A DNA stretch of 64,000 nucleotides from Paramecium sonneborni (Eukaryota > Ciliophora > Oligohymenophorea > Peniculida > Parameciidae). The notes beneath the pieces were generated by a model. It saw only the letters and a list, made by a program, of their open reading frames with translations, was not told the DNA's origin and searched no databases. Positions 13,288 through 24,600 of the stretch are shown here, piece after piece. Each line of letters opens with the position of its first letter. The first letter of the stretch is position 1. Both the position numbers and the translations under genes were made by a program. The stretch spans positions 27,311 through 91,310 of the forward strand of contig CAJJDN010000175.1 of NCBI GenBank assembly GCA_905182985.1, written 5' to 3'.

Positions 13288-13363
13288 AAATTTTATCTAT
13301 TAAAGAGTGAAATACAATTACTCTTAAGAGTAATTGTAATTCACTCTTTAATAGATAAAATTT
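13288..13363. repeat. Near-perfect 76-bp palindrome (38-nt arms, no spacer)
   Basis: Arm 13288-13325 is the reverse complement of 13326-13363 with one mismatch; the centre is CTCTT/AAGAG. There is no loop, so it could extrude as a cruciform or give a long hairpin in RNA. It does not flank a known gene end. It might be two element ends joined head to head, or a replication/repair product. Confidence 0.9.
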
Positions 13364-13481
13364 TTTTAAAATATAGAAAAAAATTTGTAATAAAAGAATT
13401 CTTTGAGTATGAATCTTAATATAATTGGTTTAGTATTTCTTTTTGATTTTTATTTTTAAGGTTTATTATTAAAGTAGATTA

Positions 13482-13856
13482 TTTATTTAAGAGAGACTAT
13501 CTATACAAAAATAAAATTCATTTAAAATATTAGATTTATATTAACAGTTAATATGGCATGCTTGCTCTTACAAATACAATAATTGGGAGGACTATGGATG
13601 GTTCCCAAGAAGAAATGTAAATTTTAAAATGGAGGATTAATAGATTTTATTTAAATTGTTAAAGGAAATAATGACTTAGATTATGCAACTTATTAAGTTT
13701 TTGGTAAGTAAAATAATTTTTTTGTTCCAGAAAACTCTAATGAATGAAGTAAAATATATTTTGAACATGATGGAAAATGGTAAAATCTGCTTGCTATTAA
13801 TATGGGGATGTCCTTGTCACTTGTATAATTTTTTAAGCTATTAGGAAGATTAATTA
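13482..13856 (+). CDS. Partial unknown ORF running into an assembly gap
   Basis: In the frame that has a codon starting at 13554 there is no TGA from at least 13443 to the gap at 13857. The translation has a protein-like stretch WHACSYKYNNWEDYGWFPRR (from 13554). A good 27-nt intron candidate (GTAAGT...TTCCAG, 13704-13730) keeps the frame. No start codon is visible, so an upstream intron or a truncated 5' end is likely. I do not recognise the family. It could be chance, since 125 open codons are less telling when TGA is the only stop. Confidence 0.3.
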
Positions 13857-13973
13857 NNNNNNNNNNNNNNNNNNNNNNNNNNNNNNNNNNNNNNNNNNNN
13901 NNNNNNNNNNNNNNNNNNNNNNNNNNNNNNNNNNNNNNNNNNNNNNNNNNNNNNNNNNNNNNNNNNNNNNNNN
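13857..13973. other. Assembly gap (117 N)
   Basis: Run of N. It cuts the partial ORF on its left. Confidence 0.99.
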
Positions 13974-14378
13974 ATATTAAATTATATTACAATATGTATT
14001 TAAATTTATTTATTTTTACTAAAAATTTAATTTATATAAATACTTAAGGTTTATCAATGTCTTTTTTTCACAATTGGATCGTATAATGACTCAAAAAAAA
14101 AAGAGATTTCTAAGTGTAATAGAATTTCGTAATTAAAATATATTGAAATAATTGAATATATATTTGAAAAATCAAGAATAAATCAAATATCATTTATTAA
14201 GCAAATAAAGGAAATATATAGTCAAGTAAAAAATTAAAATGCTATTGCTTTACGATAATAAAGAAAACATATATTTTGAAGAACAAAAAGTACTAATGTA
14301 ATAGAATTAGAATAGTATTAATTTTTAAGTATAAAAACAAAAAAAATAAGATTTAATATTGTTTTATAATTAATATAA
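13974..14378. other. Intergenic, likely 5' flank of the TPR gene
   Basis: 405 bp, AT-rich, between the gap and the ATG at 14379. Nothing recognised beyond a short A-run near 14093-14102. Confidence 0.5.
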
Positions 14379-17316
14379 ATGAGTGACGATTCAGAGTTCT
14401 TATGTTAGTATGATGGTCATGATGAAGATGAGATACTTGGTTTCTGCTTGAATTAGAATTGCAAATAAAATTCGCAATTTTGTTTAAAATGTTGTTGGGA
14501 TAAACATGGTGATCATGAGGAGGACTGCAAAACCTTTAAATAGATATAAAAGGTATTTACAAGTAACAAACAACTTGAAGAATAACAAAAGATTGAACTT
14601 TTTGATAAAATAAAGCAGATACAAAAATTATGTGAACAAATTACTCAGAATGAATATTGTGATAGTGAAAGATTAAACACTTTGGAGAAAGATTTAAAGG
14701 ATAAAGAATACAAGAAATGTTTAGATAATATTCCTTTTTTAAAACAATATAGTCAGTACTTACAAACAAATTCATAAAGTAAATTGGATTGTTATTATTT
14801 AGAAATGTTATTAGAGTAATTGGATATAGGATTATCAACATTAAAATTGTTCACATTAGGGTTTTCTAAAATTTAGGAATAATTGAAATGTAAATAATGT
14901 AATAATAATTAAGTATTGGGTAATAATAGCATAACACCTACAAAATCTGAAAAAAAGAATACAAATCAGATATAAAAGGAAACTTAAACTGTGTAAGAAA
15001 AAGAGGCTTTTATAAAAGTATAAAAGAAAGGTAATTATTATAAATATAAATAAAAATAGATTAAGAAATTTAAGTAAACATAGAAGTATAACAATAAAAA
15101 TAAGAATAAAAAAAAAATGATGATGATGAAATAGAGATAGTAGAAGAGAAAGAAGTATTTAGACCAGTAAGTTAAATAATCAATCAAAGGCCAGGAGTAG
15201 GTCCAGGAATAGGTGGTCCAGGATAAGGATATTCAGTAAATAAATATATAATATTTAGTAAATAAATAAGCCACCTCCTCCTACATCTTCAATACCATAA
15301 ATTCCAAAAACATAAAATATACCACCAGGTTCATAAATATCTCAGAGTCAAATACTAGGATAGTATCCTCCTTAAAGTTCAAATTCATAAATAGGCTCAA
15401 TTCCACCGCCTGGTTCACATAAACCGCCAGGATAATATCCATCAACAAGTTCAATTAATAAATCATCATTACCACCGATGAATTAACCATCTAGATCATA
15501 AATACCTCCTGGTATTTCTTAAGCACTTCCTCCAGGTTTTCCTTCTGGACTTTCTTCAGGACTACCTCCTGGTATATCTTAAGGACTTCCTCCTGGTGTA
15601 TCACAAGGACTTCCTCCTGGTATATCTTAAGGACTACCTCCTGGTGTATCACAAGGACTACCTCCTGGTGTATCACAAGGACTTCCTCCTAATAAATCAT
15701 AAGGACTTCCTCCTAATAAATCATAAGTACTTCCTCCAGGTATTCCTTCAGGGATACCTCCACCTTTCGGAAAATCAGGTTCAAGTTAAATACCAAATTT
15801 ACCACCTAATTTACAAAATCCTTTGCCTTAAATTTCTAAAAATCAACCACCTTCCATTGGATAAATTCCTTAAGTATAACACCCTTAATTGTAATAATAA
15901 CTTGCTAGACCACCAGGGTCTTAAGTAGTTGATCCATAATAATTACTCAATTAAATTAATAATGGATAATAACCTTCAATGAAATAAATTCTTGAATTTT
16001 TCTTATAATAAGAAGCATAAAATAATCCATAGTAAATATTTTATCACTATCATTAAGATATAAAAATTAACTTCCTCCTAAAATAAATCTAGATCCTGAA
16101 TAAGTCAAATATTATGAAAATGAAATATTACCTGGTTATGTTATGAATTAATGTAAATATTATTATGTAATAATTTAGGCTAGATATTAAAAGAGCAAGG
16201 AAAATATAAAGAAGCACTAGATATTTGTAATAATGCTATTGACAAATATCCCGATAATAGTCCTCTATATTTTGAAAAATGTATTTATTATAATAATATC
16301 CAGGCAAACTTTTATTGGCACTACAGAAATATTAGGAAACTCTTGAGACCTGCAATTTAATTATTGAGGCAGATCCTGAATAAACAAAGATTTTAGCCCT
16401 CAAAGGTATGATGATTTTTTATTTAAAAGGAATAACTTTACATTTATTAAATAGATACGAAGAAGCTATTGAGTTTTATGATATAGCAATTGAATTATTA
16501 CCAGATGACTTTGCTGGTCATTACTATAAAGGTTTAAACATATATTTATTATTTCAAAGGAAAGACATTATTTGTTATGAAACAATATGAAGAAGCTCTC
16601 AAATGTTTTGAAAGATCATTAGAGATAGATCCAGAACATGAAGAGGCATATTAATCTTCAGGTATTTTTAACTATTCATCATATTTTAGGTATCGCCTTA
16701 GAAAAATTAGAAAAATATCAATAAGCAATAGATAACTTTAACATAACATTAAATATTAATCCAAAAAATTAAACAGCCTTAATATTAAAAGGTAATCAAT
16801 ACATAAAATATTATTAGCTCATTGTTTAAATCAATTAAAAAACTATTAAGAAGCTATTGAAACTGCTGATGCTGCAATACTACTCAATCCTAATTCATCA
16901 GATGCTCATCTAAATAAAGGTAAACTCTCAATTATTTCTAGGTTTGGGATTACTTAGAATGGAAGCTTACAGAGAAGCTATAGAATATTTTGAGAAGGTT
17001 ATCTTAATTGATGATGAATAACACGAAGTTTATGCATTAAGAGGTTATTACTTAATATATTTCTAGGAGAGGCACTACATAATCTTAATAAATATTCAGA
17101 AGCTGTGTAATCTTATGATCTAGCTATCAAATTACTACCTAATTAAGAGTATATTAAAAAAAAAGGTATAATAATATGAACTATTTTCAAGCTGCTTCTT
17201 TAAAAGCTATGGAATAAAATGATGAAGCAGATGTTATTATTAATCAAGCTAGATAATAATAATCAAATTAAGAAAATTTAACAACCGTCCAAAACAATGA
17301 ATTTTAAACACAATGA
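14379..17316 (+). CDS. B-box-like zinc / Pro-rich / TPR protein, 877 aa, 12 introns
   Basis: Starts MSDDSEFLCQYDGHDEDEIL, then Cys/His pairs (C..H, CLNQNC, CLKCC, H..H) that look like a B-box-type zinc finger in the first ~50 residues. A Lys/Gln-rich linker follows, then a long Pro/Gln/Ser/Gly-rich region with LPPGxSQG octads (15505-15765), then nine TPR-type helix pairs (e.g. GITLHLLNRYEEAIEFYDIA). The stop is TGA 17314-17316. Introns: 15031-15059, 15236-15258, 16032-16057, 16153-16178, 16281-16303, 16406-16429, 16532-16559, 16662-16689, 16792-16817, 16920-16941, 17044-17066, 17166-17191. Removing them leaves 878 codons exactly. TPRs bind partner proteins; a scaffold role is inferred. The gene is convergent with the lectin gene, 66 bp apart. 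Confidence 0.9.
15505..15765 (+). repeat. 24-nt tandem repeat coding for LPPGxSQG octads
   Basis: Within the Pro-rich part of the TPR gene, units close to CTTCCTCCTGGTRTATCWYAAGGA repeat about ten times with drift at the ends (variants PPNKSQG, PPGFPSG). The repeats spell Pro-Pro-Gly turns, as in flexible or polyproline linkers. The reverse strand is also open here, but only because of the periodicity. Confidence 0.85.
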
Positions 17317-17382
17317 AAGATAAATTATTTATAAAATAAAATATTTATAAAATAATAATTATGTAAATATTATATCTATCCA

Positions 17383-18716
17383 TCAGTCTATTTTTGTCTT
17401 TATTATTTCAAATAGCTTTACTTTTATTAAACGTTAATTATAAAGTACTTATGATATCTCACATTTCTCGTCTTATATATTAAATATTAATTCTTAGTAG
17501 GCAATAGATGTTCGTATTAGTTATATAGAATAAAGTATCTCATTAAAAATCCAATTACATTTATGTATAAAAGTATTTGAGTTCGTATTTTGCTCTTTAC
17601 CATAATTAAACTCAATATATGTCATTTCATCTGGATTACATTTCACATATATGTTTAATTATATTGATTACTAATCCTTATGTATTACTTATTTTGTTTC
17701 TCCAAAATTCATAATATAATTAATTTGTCCCTATAATACAGCTTTAAAAGAATCAGTATAATCAGTTTTTAAATTTACCATCTATTTTATGTTTACCTTA
17801 CCAAATACAAAACTAGTTAATTCTAATGTAGACACAAAACTCATCCACATAGGTGAATGCTTATCTACTATATCACAACAGCAACTAACTAAATTCTAAA
17901 TTTTATCTACCTCCTTTTATTTCATACCACTAAAAATTTGAATCAGAATAATATATCTTCTTTAATCTCATTTTATCATCAGAATTAGATTAAAATCCTT
18001 AGAAAGGTACAATAAACCAAGATTCTTACTTTAATTGGTATTTTTCGCTTATATAACTATTTAATGAATCAGTTTCCTTCATTCCAAATGATTATAGCAT
18101 ATCATCTGTCCCTAAAACAATCTAATATCCTAATGAAATAATATTAGATAGCTTTTCCATTGGATCTGATATTACAACTACAACCTTACTCTCTGTAATT
18201 TCAGAAACCTTTTTACTTTATTTCTTTTACCTTCAATTCAAAGTTTACTTCTCCTTTATAAGACACAGATATTAAAGAAACAAAATATTTCTAAGCATTT
18301 CTATTCACTTTATCAAATGCTTTTTCATTAAACTCATTTAAATTAAACTAACTTATAACTTATATTCTAGCATCATCTATTGCTAACCATCTATAATGAA
18401 CTCCATTCACTAAACCCTCTGAACATATAATCCTCAAAGTAAAATCTAATTTATGTCTAATTTTACTTCTTTCACTTATACTTAATATTTCTAAACTATA
18501 ATTAACTGTCTCTGTTAAAATATCAAATAACTCTGGTATTAAAATTACTTTTGGAATATTTTCAAAGGAATCTTTAAATCTTACTGTTTATGTTCTTTAA
18601 TAATTTTTAAAACATAAAAATCCTTTATTTGCAATATGAAAAGACCTAAATGTGCTTTCATCGTATGTGATATATCCCAAACTTGCCTACACTAGAATTA
18701 TTACTAGCATTCTCAT
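17383..18716 (-). CDS. H-type lectin domain secreted protein, 429 aa
   Basis: Minus strand from ATG 18716 to TGA 17383-17385, with introns 18209-18230 and 17889-17910 (both 22 nt), giving 430 codons exactly. The first 14 residues (MRMLVIILVQASLG) look like a signal peptide. Residues ~15-60 read FRSFHIANKGFLCFKNYQRT...VRFKDSFENIPKVILIPELFD, and later ICSEGLVNGVHYRWLAIDD. This is the pattern of ciliate H-type lectin-domain proteins, in which the domain binds sugars in snail agglutinin-like folds. The second half (VIVLGTDD-type segment, then CCCDIVDKHSPMWMSF and CNPDEMTYIEFNYG) may be a further related beta domain. A secreted or surface carbohydrate-binding role is inferred. Confidence 0.8.
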
Positions 18717-19446
18717 AAATTTGATTTATTTTATTTTTAATTATCTCTTATAAATTTATGCGTATCTCTATACTTTTTTCCGGGTTTGAAAGAGCTATAA
18801 CCTTTAAATATCAGTTCAAATTTTAAACCAATTCGGTTTTATTAATAGTATTTGTAAGAATTTAGTTTTATTCTTTAGATTTAAAGTAAATAGAAAAAAG
18901 CTACACTATTTTAAATCCCAAATATATATATACGATATTATTTTTATGAGAATAAATGTAATGAATTTTTTGATAAGTTTATTTTTACTAAACAAACTAT
19001 TCATATCTTCATAATATTAAAATACCAAGAAATTATTTTTTTGAATTAAAAGAATTAGCAACATTTATTTTATTTTAAGAGTTATTTTTTAAACTACTAT
19101 TAGTGATAAGTTTTAAAATCATGATATAAATAAATATTATATATATTTATTTTCCCAACATTTTCTGTTTTAAATTTTAGTATAAAAGAAATTATTATAA
19201 ATAAAAAATGGTCTATAATTATTATAGTATCTGTTTTTCGATTTTTCAATTTAATCTGAATTAATTGAAATATCATATATTTTTAAGTGTTGATTATTAA
19301 ATTTCAGTATTCCTTTAATTATTGTTAACAAATACCCCACCAAACATTTAATTTTTTTATAAATAAAATTTAAGTATTTCAAGATTTTTAGAGCTTTCAA
19401 TTTTAAATTTAGATTTTAATTTAATAATTACTTTATTTTGATTAGA
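18717..19446. other. Intergenic, nothing recognised
   Basis: 5' side of the lectin gene. AT-rich, no coding frame, no tRNA-like or other RNA gene that I could recognise. Confidence 0.5.
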
Positions 19447-20401
19447 TAACTTACATTGAGAAAATTATTAAGTTTCTGATAAGTTAAAAAAGTTTGAACT
19501 AATAAGTTTAGCTCAATTGAAAATATTTTAGCGCCAAAGTCTAATTTTTGTTATTCAGTCTTATATTTCTGTCGACTAGAAAAACAATATTTATTTGTTG
19601 TTCTTTGGCCTATACAACTTGGATTAAACTCTCAACCTATTACAATTATTATTGTAAAGTAAAGAAATTTAGGGTTTAGACAATTATTTGAAGACTTTAT
19701 ATTTTTGGCCATTTAAAAATTTGATTAATATGAAAATTTTTTTTTTAGGTAAAGAAAAATATTAAATGGAGCTTAAAATTTGAATATCACATATAAAATA
19801 ATTTTAATTTTAAAACAAAAGAAAAATGAATAATCTGTTTTCTTCAATTAATGACACACCAATTCCTATTGTCATAAATTATTTTAATTCCATACCTCAA
19901 ATATTTAATATTTTAATTGCAATCCTTTAACTGCCGACCATTTATAAACAGAGTAACTTTAAATTTATAATTTCTTTATAATCTGTTTAATAATTCCAAA
20001 TTTTCTTCTCACTTTTTGTTTTGGAATTATATACTAGTATTGAAAATGCTTTTTAATTCCTATTTTTAACTTTATTTTTAATCGTAAGAAATAGTATCTG
20101 TGCCCTTCTCTTAAATGCTTCGTATAATTCCAAAGTATAATTCTAGCACCCTTCTTAAGAAACATTAAGTTTATATTATGAAAAAGGTCCAAAATCATAA
20201 TAAATACGATCAGAGGTTAGAATATATCGAACAACAATAATTTTATGAAATATTTTAATTGGCTTATTTGATATTGTGTATCTGTAGTCATATGAATAGA
20301 TTGAAAAATGTATTTTAAAAAAAAAGATTCTTAAATAAAATTCAAATAACAAAATATTTCTAAAATTTATTTTAATTATTAAGAATATATATGTATTAAT
20401 A
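19447..20401. repeat. Direct repeat copy 1 (955 bp)
   Basis: Bases 19447-20401 reappear at 20404-21358 with no difference found by eye. The copies are separated only by one N and one T. The unit holds no convincing ORF. It carries several TAATTCCA / TGGAATTA motifs. An apparently identical duplication sitting exactly on an N is most simply overlapping contig ends that were joined without merging. Confidence 0.95.
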
Positions 20402-20403
20402 NT

Positions 20404-21358
20404 TAACTTACATTGAGAAAATTATTAAGTTTCTGATAAGTTAAAAAAGTTTGAACTAATAAGTTTAGCTCAATTGAAAATATTTTAGCGCCAAAGTCTA
20501 ATTTTTGTTATTCAGTCTTATATTTCTGTCGACTAGAAAAACAATATTTATTTGTTGTTCTTTGGCCTATACAACTTGGATTAAACTCTCAACCTATTAC
20601 AATTATTATTGTAAAGTAAAGAAATTTAGGGTTTAGACAATTATTTGAAGACTTTATATTTTTGGCCATTTAAAAATTTGATTAATATGAAAATTTTTTT
20701 TTTAGGTAAAGAAAAATATTAAATGGAGCTTAAAATTTGAATATCACATATAAAATAATTTTAATTTTAAAACAAAAGAAAAATGAATAATCTGTTTTCT
20801 TCAATTAATGACACACCAATTCCTATTGTCATAAATTATTTTAATTCCATACCTCAAATATTTAATATTTTAATTGCAATCCTTTAACTGCCGACCATTT
20901 ATAAACAGAGTAACTTTAAATTTATAATTTCTTTATAATCTGTTTAATAATTCCAAATTTTCTTCTCACTTTTTGTTTTGGAATTATATACTAGTATTGA
21001 AAATGCTTTTTAATTCCTATTTTTAACTTTATTTTTAATCGTAAGAAATAGTATCTGTGCCCTTCTCTTAAATGCTTCGTATAATTCCAAAGTATAATTC
21101 TAGCACCCTTCTTAAGAAACATTAAGTTTATATTATGAAAAAGGTCCAAAATCATAATAAATACGATCAGAGGTTAGAATATATCGAACAACAATAATTT
21201 TATGAAATATTTTAATTGGCTTATTTGATATTGTGTATCTGTAGTCATATGAATAGATTGAAAAATGTATTTTAAAAAAAAAGATTCTTAAATAAAATTC
21301 AAATAACAAAATATTTCTAAAATTTATTTTAATTATTAAGAATATATATGTATTAATA
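20404..21358. repeat. Direct repeat copy 2 (955 bp)
   Basis: Second copy of the 955-bp unit (offset 957). The unique sequence AAATATTTTAAATATAAC continues from it to the giant gene's 5' flank. Non-coding as far as I can see. Confidence 0.95.
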
Positions 21359-21632
21359 AATATTTTAAATATAACAAACTAATTAAACATAATTATTTTA
21401 TAACAAAATTTAACTGAAATGACACTTAATATATAATTCTTATCATTCAAAAATTTTTTCTGTTAACGTTATAATCCCTTTCTTTCATATCCCGAAGTTT
21501 CTCTGCTTTCTAAACAAAATTATGTTAATGAAGTAGATTTATCATATTTATCATATCTTATAATCAGATAGAATAAGCAAGAAAAAATGAAGTTTTTAAA
21601 CTAAAAACAATAGGAAGTTAAATATTAATATT

Positions 21633-24600
21633 ATGAAAACAATTATAATCTCACTTATTTTAGTGGTATCTATTGTAAGCTCAAACAGAATATTGTCTGA
21701 GATAAGCTAAACAAGCAACAAATGGTAATTCAATCTTTTCACTTCAACGGCAGAACAAAATAGTTAATCATACCAATTAGAAGGCTAAGAATTACTATTA
21801 ATATAAAACAAGATTAGTGAAGATGGAAAAAATCAAATAATTATGAATAAATATCTAAGAGATGGTACATCATTGGATTAAACAAAAACTCTTGGAGATA
21901 AATCAAAAACTTGCTCAAAGCCTAAAGTCATTATAATCCCCAATATTGGGTTTGTTTTGGGATGGATTTAACAAACTGATTAAGATACATCATTGAATCT
22001 TTAACTTTTTAATAATAATTTAACAAGTATTGGAGAATAAATAGAAATAAGTAAAATCAATGAAGAAATACATTGGGATCTATCTTCAGAATATTATTAC
22101 TTATACAATGTAGGAAATTATGAATTATTATTATTGTATAAAGAACCCAATAACGAAAAATCTTGGAGTGGTACAATATATAACTATAATACACAAAAAC
22201 GTGGAGATATAATAAAATTGAGCAATTCCAAATTTATTGAAATAGCTTAGAATAATATTGGAAATATTATTTTGCTTTAAAGGGTATAATTAAGTGTGAT
22301 AAATTCTTTTTTAATAGCAACTAAACTAAATTAAAGTGGTTAAATAGTATATAGTAAGACAGTATAACATATTCAAATTTAGGCTTAATATGAGCCTAGG
22401 TTGGTTGCATTGTCAAACAATAATTTTGTTTTATTTTATTAATAAGCTGAATAAATATATTATCAAGTTTACAATTAACATTTTGATTCGGTTTTATTCA
22501 CTAGTAATTCAAAATATCAAGTATTTTAGACTCCAACATGGGAGTTTAATAATTACTTCAGAGGTGGTTAAATTTAGGTTTTGGCTTTGGAAGAAAGTGT
22601 AGTATTAGTTGGAGTTAATTATAATACTTTGAGATTTTAACTAGTTTAATTGGATAATGATTTCTTGCAATTCATTCAATAAAGAGAAATTCATTATGAA
22701 GATCTAAATATCTATAAATTTACAATTTAAAAAACAAATTATCACACAATATTTGTTTAATGGATAAGTGGAAATCCTTTAACTTTATTACCTGAATTCA
22801 CATAAAGTTTATATCAGTCTGAATTAAATTTAAAGCTGACTTTATCAAATTGTGGAATGAATTGTGATTTATGTGAAAATAATAATTGCTCAAAATGTGA
22901 TGCTGGATATATTTTAAATAATAATAAATGTTAAATAAAATGTCAAACCAATTGTATTCAATGTTCAACTAAAAACACTTGTGACTAATGTGTATCTGGA
23001 TTTATTTTAAATAATAAAATGAATTGTGTTGAATAAGGTAATATTGCAACTTAAGAATTAAAAGTAAGTGTTTCAGAATTAACCTATAAATATAACCAGT
23101 AAGTTAAGCAATTAAAAGATGGAAGTTTGCTAGTTTATTATTCAGAATATTTGAATTAATAATAAGTCTTATAATTAAGATTATTAACAAGTGACGGAGA
23201 GATAGTCTCAGCACACTAAATTAATTATTTAGGTTGGGCAGGATATGATATTACTGTTTAAAATGATACTACTGCATATTTATACACAGTGGAAAAGTCT
23301 GAAGGATATTCAGTTATAAGACAAACACAATTCAATCCAAGAACTTTTCAGTTTTCAAATGTTAAAAAGTTATAAATATAAAATTAAGGATTTTAATATA
23401 GAGAAGATATTTAAGACACATTAAGTGTTGTCGGATTTGAAAATTCAGTCTGTTTAATTTTGAAAGGTTTGGATAGTGGAGATAACATAAATTTAAGTCT
23501 TTTATTTTACACTTATAGTGGTGAATTATTAACCAATCAATATTTAGGATAAATATACATTACATAAAATTATTCCTTTAATGATGAAGAATAGAGATTT
23601 GATTTTGATTACGATGATTTCTACTTTTATATTATAATATCAAGAGGATGTAGTATTTAATTGATCTAATTCAACTTGTTTGGATAGAGAATTTATGAGG
23701 AATAGTTTTAATATAGTTTACCATATGAATGCTAAAATTTTATTAATCCATCTTTATCTAAGATATCAAATAAATTCAAGTTTATGATTGCAATTGAAAT
23801 ATAACAATAAATAATTGTATTTAATTGGAAAGATTCAGTTTCAATATTTTAAACAGATTATAAAATAAAAGCAAATAAACCACAGTTATTAGCATTTAGT
23901 GATAATTCATTTGTGCTTTTATATGAAGAATATGATTTAAATGATAGATTTACAACTCTTAAGTATCTAAGATATGAATTTAATGAAATTGTTGTTGATA
24001 AAATAATTAATTCACAATCAGTACTTCCTCAAGATTTAAATGTGTTAAATTAAGAGAATGAATATTTAATACTGAATTGGTTGGCTTCTAGTTCTTCTAA
24101 AATCTAAGCATCAAATCATGTTTACTTAGAAAAAATATCAATTAATGATAATTTAGTTTTGGGTTTTGGCAAGTAATGTCCAGCAAATTGTGAAAATTGT
24201 AATTTTGAGAAAGAATGTGTATCATGCAATGCTGATTATTATTTAAATGAATTAAAGAAATGCTAATTATAATGTCCATTAGGTTGTTAAACTTGTGCCA
24301 CAAAAACCTTATGTTTAGTTTGTTAGTAAGGTTATTAATTAAATCAACAAAATGTTTGTGAATAATCTCAAAAGAATACTATGGCTGTTTTAAAAGATAA
24401 TATAAAAATTATTGAATCAATAGATTTAGATTTAGCACAGAATGGTAACTTATATATTAGTTGGATGGAGAGAGATGAATAAAATATTTATAAAACATTT
24501 ATTAAATAAATAGATGTTCACGGATCTCAAGTTGGAAATGATATTAAAATTAATGTATGCAGTGAATATGCATCCAAAATATATACAACCTCATATTTTA

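Noticed and set aside
15491..15676. Minus-strand ORF of repeated VLxIxQEE units
   Set aside because: Shadow of the LPPGxSQG coding repeat on the plus strand; periodic DNA opens other frames.
18770..18860. tRNA-like stretch (GGGTTTGAAAG...CAGTTCAAATTT)
   Set aside because: No cloverleaf with matching acceptor and anticodon stems could be built by eye.
19447..21358. snRNA genes inside the 955-bp duplicated unit (TAATTCCA motifs, TTTGGCCTATAC)
   Set aside because: Compared in mind with U1, U2, U5 and U6 core motifs; none fits.
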